24,873 nt of DNA, taken from contig AUXH01000270.1 in the NCBI GenBank assembly GCA_000482145.1, positions 1 through 24,873 of the forward strand, given 5' to 3'. The notes beneath the pieces were generated by a model. The model did no database searches. It was not told the origin of the DNA and saw only the letters and a list, made by a program, of their open reading frames with translations. The stretch is from Strigomonas culicis (Eukaryota; Euglenozoa; Kinetoplastea; Trypanosomatida; Trypanosomatidae). Made by a program: the position numbers and the translations under genes. Of this stretch, positions 9,256 through 17,729 are shown in pieces (position 1 is the stretch's first letter; the number at the start of each line of letters is the position of its first letter).

Positions 9256-10455
9256 ATGAAATTCGACGAAGCGGTGGAGATTTTAATCAACATCTTCACC
9301 AAGGCATACCGTGAAGGGGAGGACCAGGGGGGCTCGGTGGAGAAGACGCGCGCTATCTTAGAGGAGGTTAATTACACCCTCCTGGCCTCCGTTCTATACT
9401 CTTTTTTCCACGTACTGCTGACCGCCGATGAAATGAAAGAGAAGGTGAGGCTGTTCGTCGAGGACCGCTACGAGGGGAAGCTGCACAATCTGTGGGAGTC
9501 TTGTAGTGCGACCCTCAAGCGGCACAGACAGCGCAGCGACGGCGCCCGAGCCGTGCCCGGCCACCCGGAGGAAAAGGCGGCACCGCTTAAACGGTCGACG
9601 GACGGCGTCCCGGTGCCGGTGACCGCCTTCTTGATGTCGCAGGACCCGACATCGCCCACCGTGGCGGTGGGCAGCAGCGCGGCGAACGGCGCGCCGCTCA
9701 CGCCCATCGGCGGGGACGGCAGCAGCGGCGCGGTCAGTGAACTCGCGCACGCGATGGACCTGCGGACCGCATCCGCCTCCCTGACGGACACTACCCAGAT
9801 GGATGCGGTGATGGACGAGGGCGCACACTGGTATGAGCTGCTGCTCTACATTGACGAGTTCCAGAAGAAGCTGGGCGGCAGCGAGGACCGGCGCAGCTCG
9901 ACGGTGTCGCAGCTCCGCAAGCGTCTCTACCACCTGCGGTACGAGCACCCGCTGAAAACGGAGGTCCTCTATAATCTGCTGAACCTCATGCTCTCGCAGA
10001 CCGACAGTGCCATCTTCAAGGCCCCGCTCGACCCCAAGACGACGATGGAGTACAACAAGATCACGGCCGGCCCGTACGATCAGGTCGTGTTTCATGGCAA
10101 CTCCATTTTGAACATCAAGGCTAATGTGGCGGCGAGCGCCAACCAGCACCATCACAGCACCCCGGGTAATTACACCACCACGCAACAGTCTGCTTCGGAG
10201 CCGTTTGCCCCGCCCGGCAATAAGCGGGCACGGGCCGACGAGGACACCACCCTTCACACCATACTGTATAACTACACGAGTAGCATCAACCGCGTCATAA
10301 CGATCGCGGACCTGGAGCGTTGTATCTACCACATCTCCTCGAACTGTTGTTTCTTCAACGCACCGGAGAGCCTTTTCCCTCGTTGTGCGCGTGCGTTCGC
10401 GGAGAGCTGTGTCTCACACCTGGCTCAGTACTGCCGCGAGCAGCTGCTGTTATGA
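9256..10455 (+). CDS. Divergent bromodomain protein, domain interrupted by an insertion
   Basis: This 399-aa protein appears to contain a bromodomain, the acetyl-lysine reader of chromatin complexes, in its C-terminal half. A helix ending near 250 is followed by I-F-K-A-P-L-D-P (253-260), E-Y-N-K-I and P-Y-D-Q (273-276), which line up with the ZA-loop pattern F-x-x-P-V-D...Y-x-x-I...P-M-D-L. The last helices, with ADLERCIYHISSNCCFFN then APES, match the B-helix and the N-x-P loop; N368 would be the acetyl-lysine-binding asparagine. Between them an extra 40 or so polar residues (about 290-335) hold a possible nuclear signal, KRAR. The N-terminus (1-85) is helical and unrecognised; 90-180 is low complexity. 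Trypanosomatids have several bromodomain factors (BDFs); I cannot assign one. An upstream GTG at 9235 is rejected in favour of ATG at 9256. Gene certain, domain call fairly likely. Confidence 0.65.
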   Translation: MKFDEAVEILINIFTKAYREGEDQGGSVEKTRAILEEVNYTLLASVLYSFFHVLLTADEMKEKVRLFVEDRYEGKLHNLWESCSATLKRHRQRSDGARAVPGHPEEKAAPLKRSTDGVPVPVTAFLMSQDPTSPTVAVGSSAANGAPLTPIGGDGSSGAVSELAHAMDLRTASASLTDTTQMDAVMDEGAHWYELLLYIDEFQKKLGGSEDRRSSTVSQLRKRLYHLRYEHPLKTEVLYNLLNLMLSQTDSAIFKAPLDPKTTMEYNKITAGPYDQVVFHGNSILNIKANVAASANQHHHSTPGNYTTTQQSASEPFAPPGNKRARADEDTTLHTILYNYTSSINRVITIADLERCIYHISSNCCFFNAPESLFPRCARAFAESCVSHLAQYCREQLLL

Positions 10456-10951
10456 GAACACTTTGTTTTTTTGCTCACTCTCTCCACTGTTCTTTATTCT
10501 ACTCTCCTCCACATAAACGTATACGGCCTTTGTATATATGCTAATCTTTAAAACCTTTCCCGTCTTGTCGTACGGTAAACCAGACTTGTATCATTCCCGT
10601 TATTGTGTCCTACTAACGAATGTCGCACGTGTTTGCAGTTTTGCTCTTTTTTTCCTTGGTTGTTCCTCATCTATTTGTTTGTTTTAACGATCTTGTTTGT
10701 TTGATGCTTCCACTCCACTCATATAACCGCACTACTGATTTCTTCCCTGCATCTCGTTCAAGTTTGCGTCTACATCTGTGGGCTATAGTATAATAATCCA
10801 ACAAGAATACACTTTTTTTCTATTTTTTTTTTTTTTGCACTCTTACGATTCACATTTCTATTGTTTCGTTATTTTGCCATTTGCTTCTTCGTTAACACAA
10901 GTATTGCACTTTTTCTGTTAACTATCTTTGCAAATTATTGAGACCTTCTTG
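10456..10951. other. Intergenic spacer
   Basis: This T-rich spacer contains the 3' UTR of the bromodomain-like gene and a polypyrimidine tract near 10810-10836 that belongs to the next gene. No gene was seen. Confidence 0.7.
10810..10901 (+). promoter_or_regulatory. Candidate trans-splice acceptor for the second giant acyltransferase gene
   Basis: Two long T runs (about 10811-10836) are followed by a T/C-rich stretch with no AG until 10900-10901. As the first AG after the tract it is a good candidate acceptor, giving a 5' UTR of about 50 nt. Sequence inference only. Confidence 0.5.
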
Positions 10952-13900
10952 ATGGCAGACTCAAAAGTTTCAACTCGGCCTCCGCGGGTACCCGTGGCGG
11001 ATGCCAAGTCTTTGCTGTCGTCGCAGATCAAGCGGCGTGAATTGACGGACACACTCTCCGAGACGCTGCGTCTCTCCAGCAGAAATAACCACCGACGGCA
11101 GACTTCACTGCTCCTGGACCTTAACGCCGACCTGAGCGACTCTTTCGCGGCCATCGGGAAGAACCCGGTGATGTCGAAGATGTCCTTCTCTTCCGTTTCG
11201 CTGAATATTGTGTGGGGTCTGTTTCTGTTCGCGGGCCTTGTCTGCTTTGCACTGGCCGAGGTTAATCAAGAGTTCTATCCCCAGTTCCCGCTTATGTTTG
11301 TCGTGGCCCTAGGGAGTCACCTCTTTCTCCTCTGCGCCTTTCTGATCTATTTGATGGGCGTCAACCGCTTTGGGTACCGCTACTATAAACTGTATCAGCC
11401 GTTTCAAGGTGGGCACAGTTTTGTGCTGCTGCAGAGCCTCGGCGTGCTGTGCATGTGCATGGGAATCCTCAGCATCATTCTGTACACCGTCAGTTTCAGC
11501 GTTGAACACGTGCACAAGGGTGTCATCACAACCGCATCCGCGACGGTGGCCCTCGGCAATGCTCTGCTGTTGCGTTCACTGAAGCGTTTCCAGCCACAAG
11601 ACGTGAGCACGGCACCGACGCCCACGTGTCAGAAGGAGCGCACCGTGCTGAGCGTTCTGCGCAAGAGCCCCAACACGGAGACGGCCATTGTGGCCGCCCT
11701 CCTCATCGCGGAGGTGCTCACGGCCTCTCTGCCCCGCGAGATCCCGCACTTGCGGGACTGGTTTGCCCGCATCATATGCGTCATTCATTTGGTCTGCGGC
11801 GGCATTATTCATTTTTCGATTGGCCATAAACACACACCGCACTACAATCTGTTCACCACGAAGATGAAGCGTGGTGTCGATCTTTTCTTCTTTGCCGTGA
11901 TGTGGGTGTTTTACCTGGCCTCGGCCGTGGCGAGCGTTTATGTGATTCATAAGTCCGACAAGCTGATGGACAACGCCTTCATTATTGTGGTTGTTGCCAA
12001 CGTACTCTTCTCTGCGCTTCTGGTGCTTTTCATTCGCGCGACCCCCTTCAACCCCGTGGCCGTCGTGACCCCACAGGCCTCGCCTTTGCTAGAAGGAACT
12101 CCAACGAAGGAAAAGAAGACACACTTCTCGCTGTCTCCGGAAGTATCACTCACCGAAATTGGGTGTGTGTCCCTCACTTTTTTTTCGGGTGTCCTGGGCA
12201 CCTTTCAGCTGGCCGTCATGCTGTACAGACAGAGTTGCCTTGAGGAGATGAGCCGGCTCATTGCGGACACGACGTGGACGCGCGGCAGCACCTTGTACAT
12301 CGCGCTCGTCTCGTCGCAGCTCTTCTCCTTTCTGCTGACGCCGATGCTGAGCATCATCGGCGTGCTTCTGCTGGGACCGGAGTTCAACGTCTTTTCGCCT
12401 GGGGCGACGCGCAACCCGCTGGGGTCGACCATTTTGAGCTGCATCGGCTGGTTCTTCTATGCTGTTCTGCTCGTGACCACGGGTATCTACCACTCGACGA
12501 TGAACGACTTTGTGGGCGCCATGTCGACCCTGAGCATGATGCTGAGCCTCGCCTGCATTCTCTTCTCGCTCTACATGTTTGGGTATGAGCAGTCCAAGGC
12601 GCTGTTCGAGGACTCGCCGGAGAAGACCACGGGGAAGACGCCGAAGGAGGAGAAGAAACTGGCGGATGTGGTGCGCCACCCGGATGAGCTGCTGGGCAAC
12701 GCCGCGAATGCGATCCGAATGGCGAGCTTGCAGGAGCTGTTCAACGGTCAAATGGTCACCGGCTTTGTCTTTGCGGCTGCCAGCTTTGTCTTGCGCGTGA
12801 CACTCGACCTGTCGAAGTTTAACTGGTGGGGGACGGCGGAGATACCTTTCTCGCAGCTTTACATCGCTTCGTTCGTGTGCTACTTCGTGAGCGTACCCCT
12901 CATCCACTTCTCTGGACAAGACAAGGGCGTCCCCGTCTTTAAGCCGTTTTCTGGTAGCGGCGTCTTTGTGGCCACGCAGGTGCTTGGCTGGACGACCTAC
13001 GCACTGTTCATCTTTGTGGCCATCGTCTCGGCGGTGGTGCTCCACACGAGCACTACCGAATACGCGAAGCTCAACGTGGCTCTGCGCCATCTCGTCTCGT
13101 TTCACTTCTGGTACACGATGATTGCCGTGCTTCAGCTGATTCCTGCCTTTCTCATTTGCATGTCCATCAGCGCGGAGATGAAGAACCGACGCCACATCAC
13201 GGGCCGGCAAACCATGGCCCTGGAGTCCTTCCAGCTGATTCGCAACATCTTAAGGGACGAGGCCGCCCACGAAGACTTGGAGGAGGAGGACCGGGAGGTG
13301 CTGCAGCTCGCGTTTCGCCTGCTGGTGGAGCCGTCGCTGAAGTACTACGAGATCCCGTACCAGCGGCGCATGCTGCGCATCTACACGCCTGTGGAGTCGA
13401 CGACGCTGAGCGATGACGAAGACGAAGATGACATGGACTCTCCGGAGCAGCGCCGGCTGCAGGAAAGCGCGACCACCATTGCGATCCTTCTCTGCGCGGC
13501 CTCTGCCGCGTTTTACATAGTGGCGGCCTTCACCGCCAGCAACACGGTGCTGTCGCTCGCGTTTGCGGTGTGCGCCGTGATCGTCACGACGTGCTCGTGT
13601 GTCGGCCTGCACGTCGGCTACGGCTACGTGTGCCACGGCAACAAGGTGCGCAGCCGCTATGCGGCCTTCATGCCCTTCCGCGGCGGAAACAAGTTTGTCT
13701 TGTATCAGATGACCGGCTGGTCTTTTTTTGTGCTTGCCTTCCTCGTGACGCTGATTGCAGCGATGGAGTACGACGGCATCTCGGCGGTGGTCATGACGTG
13801 CGCGTCGGTGCTGTCCGTGCTTAGCCAGATCATGATCCTCAAGTCCATTCCACACTTCTCGACGGACCCGAACAAGCAGACGTATCTGGAGGAGAGCGGC

Positions 13901-15643
13901 GAGTGGGCTCTCGCCGTGCTCGTCTCGTCAGCCGCCTTCCTTTTCGGCAACACGTACGATATAATTCGTGCCTTCTTCTCGCCGGAGCCCTCCGCGCGCT
14001 TCCCCGGCTTTCAGTCGTTCCTCGGCGAGACCAGCAAGCGGCGCACGCGGGTGCCGTTCGTTGTCATCTTGCTGGGCATCATCGTCTCGATCCCGTCCGT
14101 CTTCATCGCCCTCAGCCGCTCGACGGTGAAGCTGAAGAAGTTCTCCACCGCACACTCCCGCAGGACCCACCGAGCCAAACGGGAGGAGGCAAAGCCGGAC
14201 GATACGCTGGAACGGCTTGCGAATGTCTTCCGTAGCTTTTTGGAGGTGTCCACGCTTTTGTTGGCCCCGCTGGTCTCCATCGGATGCTTGTACGGACTGT
14301 ATTGTGTCTTTAACAACTTCACACCCGACATCGCCAGCAAGTTGGAGAGCTTCATGCCGTTTGTGTTCTACACCATGCTCGCGTTGCTCAGCTTGTCACT
14401 GATTCCCTACTTGGTGGACGTGAGGGTGCCCGCGTTCATCATCGAGGTCCGGTTCACGCTCATCACGTGGATGCAGTACGGTCTTCCAGTGGTGGTTGCG
14501 TTCATTCTCGTGCTACCACGGATCGTGTACCCGTCCCTCGGCACCGGATTCAGCGTGTTCGCCTTGGTGTACCTGGTGTTGCTGGGTGGTGTTCGGCAGG
14601 CCCGGTTGGCACTGAAGCTCGGCGTGTACGCCCTGATGGGCTACCGCTCGTACCAGGAGTATCTGCGCTTCCGCGCGCGCGAGCCGTTCCAGCGGAGCTA
14701 CTTTGTGGATACGCTTTTTTTCACCCTGTGGAGCCTGTACTTGCCCTTGTACGAGGGCTCTCCGCAGATCACCGGGGCGCAGCGCAGTCCGCGCTTCAAG
14801 CGCTTCATGCGCAAGTACATTTTCCGCGACGTGGAGCGCTACTTCAACTTCAAGATGATCATATCGGATAAGAGCGTGTGCGCGACGGATAAGCTGGACA
14901 AGCGGAAGTTTCTCTTCTCCTTCCACCCGCACGGCGTGTTCCCGGGGACGGCCCTCTTCTGCTCCCTGACGAACCAGTGGCGGGAGCAGATGGGCCACAG
15001 CGACGTCAGCTACCTCTCGACGCACGTGGCGAGCATCATCTTCAACGTGCCCGGCGTGCGGGACTACAACCTGCGCCTCGGCTCGCTCTCCGTCAGTCGC
15101 AAAGGCCTCGTGGCGAGTCTGCAGCGCGGCAACAGTGTCGTCGTCGTGACGGGCGGGCAGGCAGAGATGCTGCACACGCAGGTCAGCGACAAGGTGATGA
15201 CGCTTGTGACGCACCACACGGGGTTTGTCCGCATGGCGATCGCACAGCGGGTGCCACTCGTGCCGCTGCTCTGTATGGCAGAGCACAACGTTATGGGTCT
15301 CGTGCATTTCCCCCGTATTCAAAAGTTGGCCCTGAAACTCATCGGCTTCCCCTTCCCCATGTTTCCACGCGGTCGCTTCGGCCTGCCGTTGCCGTATCGG
15401 ACGCCGCTGACCCTCGTTGTCGGAAGCCCGATCGATATCCCCGAGAGCGCGAACGCGGAGAACCCAGAGGATGTGCAGAGACTCTCAGATGTCTATTTTG
15501 CACAGTTGAAGGAGCTCTTCTACAAGCACCGCGAGGAGGCTGGCTATCCAGAGATGGAGCTGAATCTCGTGAACGAAAAGAAAGTGCGAGAGGAGAAGCG
15601 ACGCCTGCGGGAACTGGAGAAGGAGGCGAAGAAGAAAGCCTAA
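10952..15643 (+). CDS. Second giant multi-span membrane protein with C-terminal DGAT2-type acyltransferase
   Basis: This 1563-aa paralogue of the gene at 3638-8872 keeps the same order of parts. Five four-helix units carry the inter-helix motif near residues 144 (YYKLYQPFQGG), 297 (degenerate), 477 (FNVFSPG), 660 (VPVFKPFSG) and 902 (YAAFMPFRGG). Two extra helices, a basic linker (about 1065-1090), four to six helices and the DGAT2-type domain (about 1290-1550) follow. Family signatures are Y-F at 1297-1298, H-P-H-G at 1325-1328, G-G-Q-A-E at 1401-1405, T-G-F-V-R-M-A with VPLLCMAE, and G-R-F-G-L-P-L-P. It too ends in KKKA. The spacing from Y-F to H-P-H-G is 28 residues, against 52 in the paralogue, so this copy lacks an insertion in that loop. 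The first 75 residues are basic and polar and probably cytosolic. Start: ATG at 10952, not the TTG at 10928. Substrate unknown; acylglycerols most likely from the family. Confidence 0.88.
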   Translation: MADSKVSTRPPRVPVADAKSLLSSQIKRRELTDTLSETLRLSSRNNHRRQTSLLLDLNADLSDSFAAIGKNPVMSKMSFSSVSLNIVWGLFLFAGLVCFALAEVNQEFYPQFPLMFVVALGSHLFLLCAFLIYLMGVNRFGYRYYKLYQPFQGGHSFVLLQSLGVLCMCMGILSIILYTVSFSVEHVHKGVITTASATVALGNALLLRSLKRFQPQDVSTAPTPTCQKERTVLSVLRKSPNTETAIVAALLIAEVLTASLPREIPHLRDWFARIICVIHLVCGGIIHFSIGHKHTPHYNLFTTKMKRGVDLFFFAVMWVFYLASAVASVYVIHKSDKLMDNAFIIVVVANVLFSALLVLFIRATPFNPVAVVTPQASPLLEGTPTKEKKTHFSLSPEVSLTEIGCVSLTFFSGVLGTFQLAVMLYRQSCLEEMSRLIADTTWTRGSTLYIALVSSQLFSFLLTPMLSIIGVLLLGPEFNVFSPGATRNPLGSTILSCIGWFFYAVLLVTTGIYHSTMNDFVGAMSTLSMMLSLACILFSLYMFGYEQSKALFEDSPEKTTGKTPKEEKKLADVVRHPDELLGNAANAIRMASLQELFNGQMVTGFVFAAASFVLRVTLDLSKFNWWGTAEIPFSQLYIASFVCYFVSVPLIHFSGQDKGVPVFKPFSGSGVFVATQVLGWTTYALFIFVAIVSAVVLHTSTTEYAKLNVALRHLVSFHFWYTMIAVLQLIPAFLICMSISAEMKNRRHITGRQTMALESFQLIRNILRDEAAHEDLEEEDREVLQLAFRLLVEPSLKYYEIPYQRRMLRIYTPVESTTLSDDEDEDDMDSPEQRRLQESATTIAILLCAASAAFYIVAAFTASNTVLSLAFAVCAVIVTTCSCVGLHVGYGYVCHGNKVRSRYAAFMPFRGGNKFVLYQMTGWSFFVLAFLVTLIAAMEYDGISAVVMTCASVLSVLSQIMILKSIPHFSTDPNKQTYLEESGEWALAVLVSSAAFLFGNTYDIIRAFFSPEPSARFPGFQSFLGETSKRRTRVPFVVILLGIIVSIPSVFIALSRSTVKLKKFSTAHSRRTHRAKREEAKPDDTLERLANVFRSFLEVSTLLLAPLVSIGCLYGLYCVFNNFTPDIASKLESFMPFVFYTMLALLSLSLIPYLVDVRVPAFIIEVRFTLITWMQYGLPVVVAFILVLPRIVYPSLGTGFSVFALVYLVLLGGVRQARLALKLGVYALMGYRSYQEYLRFRAREPFQRSYFVDTLFFTLWSLYLPLYEGSPQITGAQRSPRFKRFMRKYIFRDVERYFNFKMIISDKSVCATDKLDKRKFLFSFHPHGVFPGTALFCSLTNQWREQMGHSDVSYLSTHVASIIFNVPGVRDYNLRLGSLSVSRKGLVASLQRGNSVVVVTGGQAEMLHTQVSDKVMTLVTHHTGFVRMAIAQRVPLVPLLCMAEHNVMGLVHFPRIQKLALKLIGFPFPMFPRGRFGLPLPYRTPLTLVVGSPIDIPESANAENPEDVQRLSDVYFAQLKELFYKHREEAGYPEMELNLVNEKKVREEKRRLRELEKEAKKKA

Positions 15644-16073
15644 AGCTCTTTTTGCCTTTTCCTCTCACTTTGTGTCTCATTCTTGTGAATTTTCGATGTT
15701 TTTCCTTTTCCTTTTTCTTGTGTGAGTACACTTATCATGGTGTCTTTTTTTTTTCTAAAAAAAAATCTACTGTTTTTCTTCTTGTTAATCGCTGTTCTCA
15801 TCATTGTAAAATGCAGCTACATGAGGAACAGTTCCATAGCAAAACAATTGCACAGATGGTACTGAAACTAAGTGTTTTTAAGTAAATGTGTGACCACCTT
15901 GAGGGTGGAGCCATTTCTCGTTGATTTTTGCTTGTTTCCTGTTTTTGTTTGCCTAAAGGTGTAGCACTGTGGCCACCTCACAACCGTACCACTTCCTCTC
16001 ACTCCACATTTCGGCTATCCATATCCGTTTTCCTTTCTTCGTTAGTTCGAAATCTACATCTGTATCGATCGCG
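15644..16073. other. Intergenic spacer
   Basis: The spacer holds T-rich 3' UTR sequence, poly-T and poly-A runs at about 15745-15766 and a pyrimidine tract before the next gene. A small imperfect hairpin (CCACC...GGTGG) lies near 15894-15908. No gene was seen. Confidence 0.65.
16017..16045 (+). promoter_or_regulatory. Candidate trans-splice acceptor for the 430-aa protein
   Basis: The pyrimidine-rich stretch CCGTTTTCCTTTCTTCGTTAG ends in AG at 16044-16045. Use of this site would leave a 28-nt 5' UTR and would exclude the upstream in-frame GTG at 15969, supporting the ATG at 16074. Confidence 0.45.
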
Positions 16074-17366
16074 ATGCTCCGCCTGACGCGACAGGCGGCA
16101 GTGCGGCGCAAGTTTGGGCAGAAGGCGTGGTCCCCCAACGCGTCCAAGAGCGGCGCCGCGCCCATCAACGGAATCACGGCGCAGGAGGCGCTGCACATCG
16201 CCTACCGCCCCATGCCGACGGCCCAGACGGTCGAGTACGAGGAGGACTTCGGGCCCAACCTCATGATCCATCGCGAGTTCATCTCGAAACGTCACCGGAA
16301 TCAGATGAGCGCGGACCTGTCCGCCGTGGGGTACAGCGACGTGGAGCAGCAGCGGCTCCGGCACATGTTCGCGGACAATATGAACACCGAGCGAAGGAGC
16401 GCCGCGGTGCAGAGCAGCGTGACCGGGGAGAACCATGTGTCGATGGAGAGCGACGTCGACGACACCACACGCGAGATCCGAAGCGCGCGGTACCTCTTCT
16501 CGGAGAACCGAATGCTCTTCTGCGACCGCTTTCAGACCTTCTTCCGCGAGGCGAAACGCGAGGCCCTGCGGCGGCGGGGAGAGGCCCTCACAGGGGAGGT
16601 GGAGGAGGAGCAGATGCTCTTTTCCTTGATGGAGGCGTGCGCGATTATCTACGGCTGTGACACGGTGGACGCCAAGGAGACGTACTACCGGCAGTTTCTC
16701 GGCCTGGACTTGGAGACGCTGGAGGCCGAGAATGCGGCCATGCGCGCGCGGCTGGCGGACGCGCGCAGCCTACGACAGGTGGCCTCCAGCGGCGACAGCA
16801 CGGCGCTGGCGGTCGCCCCGCCCGCGGACGCGGCGGTTGTTCCGTCCCCCGCGAAGGTGCGTGAGCTCATTCGCGAGCTGCCGTCCTTGTTCGGCGATGA
16901 GGAGGACGACGAGGTCGATTTGACGCCAAGCCGCCGCACGGTGGTGTCCGCCGCTTCGCCTGCTGAACAGAGGGGCGGCGCGGACTCCGTGTCGCTGTCC
17001 GATGTGCCCGAGGCGTATGCCTCCTTCTACAAGGCCAACCTGGCGCACGCCTGCGGGGATGCACCGGTCGCGAGCTACGACGTGAGCGGACAGGGCGCGA
17101 CGGAGAGGCTGGTGGAACGACGGCAGTGGCGAGCGATTATGGAAAAGGTGGTGGCCGAGCGGTATCATGAGCTCACTGCCGACGAGCTGCGCGACGCGGT
17201 CATTCTAGATAACCAGCTGCACACCATCAAGTTCTTCGACTTCAAGGTGGGCGACTGCATCCGCGAGATGGTGCAGCTGCTCCAGCGGGAGACCGGGAGT
17301 ACCGCGCCCGCACACCGGGACACGCCGGCGGAGGTGTCCCCGACGCACCCGGAGCGCCGCGTGTAG
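16074..17366 (+). CDS. Unrecognised protein with mitochondrial-type presequence
   Basis: This 430-aa protein has no domain I recognise. Residues 1-20 (MLRLTRQAAVRRKFGQKAW) are rich in R, K and hydrophobic residues, lack acids, and look like a cleavable mitochondrial presequence. The body is charged and probably mostly helical: an EYEEDFGPNL segment near 48-58, a basic REFISKRHRNQM segment, a helix-rich block about 140-250 with RFQTFFREAKREALRRR, and a Q/E/R-rich coiled stretch (about 220-240). The A/P-rich low-complexity linker (about 243-260) and acidic patch (GDEEDDEVD) precede a conserved-looking C-terminal helical block (about 310-410) and a disordered tail. Many kinetoplastid-specific mitoribosome and RNA-processing proteins look like this, but I see nothing that assigns it. 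The start is the first in-frame ATG. Confidence 0.75.
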   Translation: MLRLTRQAAVRRKFGQKAWSPNASKSGAAPINGITAQEALHIAYRPMPTAQTVEYEEDFGPNLMIHREFISKRHRNQMSADLSAVGYSDVEQQRLRHMFADNMNTERRSAAVQSSVTGENHVSMESDVDDTTREIRSARYLFSENRMLFCDRFQTFFREAKREALRRRGEALTGEVEEEQMLFSLMEACAIIYGCDTVDAKETYYRQFLGLDLETLEAENAAMRARLADARSLRQVASSGDSTALAVAPPADAAVVPSPAKVRELIRELPSLFGDEEDDEVDLTPSRRTVVSAASPAEQRGGADSVSLSDVPEAYASFYKANLAHACGDAPVASYDVSGQGATERLVERRQWRAIMEKVVAERYHELTADELRDAVILDNQLHTIKFFDFKVGDCIREMVQLLQRETGSTAPAHRDTPAEVSPTHPERRV

Positions 17367-17729
17367 ACTCGTTCCTTCGGCGACCGCCGTGGACTTCACA
17401 CAAAGGTGCCCCTCTATACAGCAGTTCCTTCCCTTCACAGTAATACTTCACTCCACACGAACTATTCGGCAGCTTCCCCCCCCCCCTCATCCTACGTTGT
17501 TTTGTCTGTCTGTCTGGAAAAGGGGGAAGTGTAACTTGTGAAGCTATACCTGTCACTTTGCGTGTCTCTCTCCCACTCTTTTTTTTTTTTGCGCTCTAAT
17601 TAGTTTTCTTTTTGTTTTTACATCCTTTTGGTTATCCATCAGTAAGCTCTCTCTTTTTTTTTTCTCTGCGACTTTTTGAAAGCTCAACCCTTCTCAAGTT
17701 CTTTACCCTTGTTCAACCCCCTTTCCAAG
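17367..17729. other. Intergenic spacer
   Basis: This spacer includes a C9 run near 17477-17485 and two poly-T tracts (about 17580-17591 and 17653-17663). AGs at 17681-17682 and 17697-17698 are possible splice acceptors for the transporter gene. No gene was seen. Confidence 0.65.

Noticed and set aside
12146..13210. 354-codon open frame on the - strand opposite the second giant protein
   Set aside because: Same antisense codon-bias effect; no motif and no upstream splice signal on that strand.
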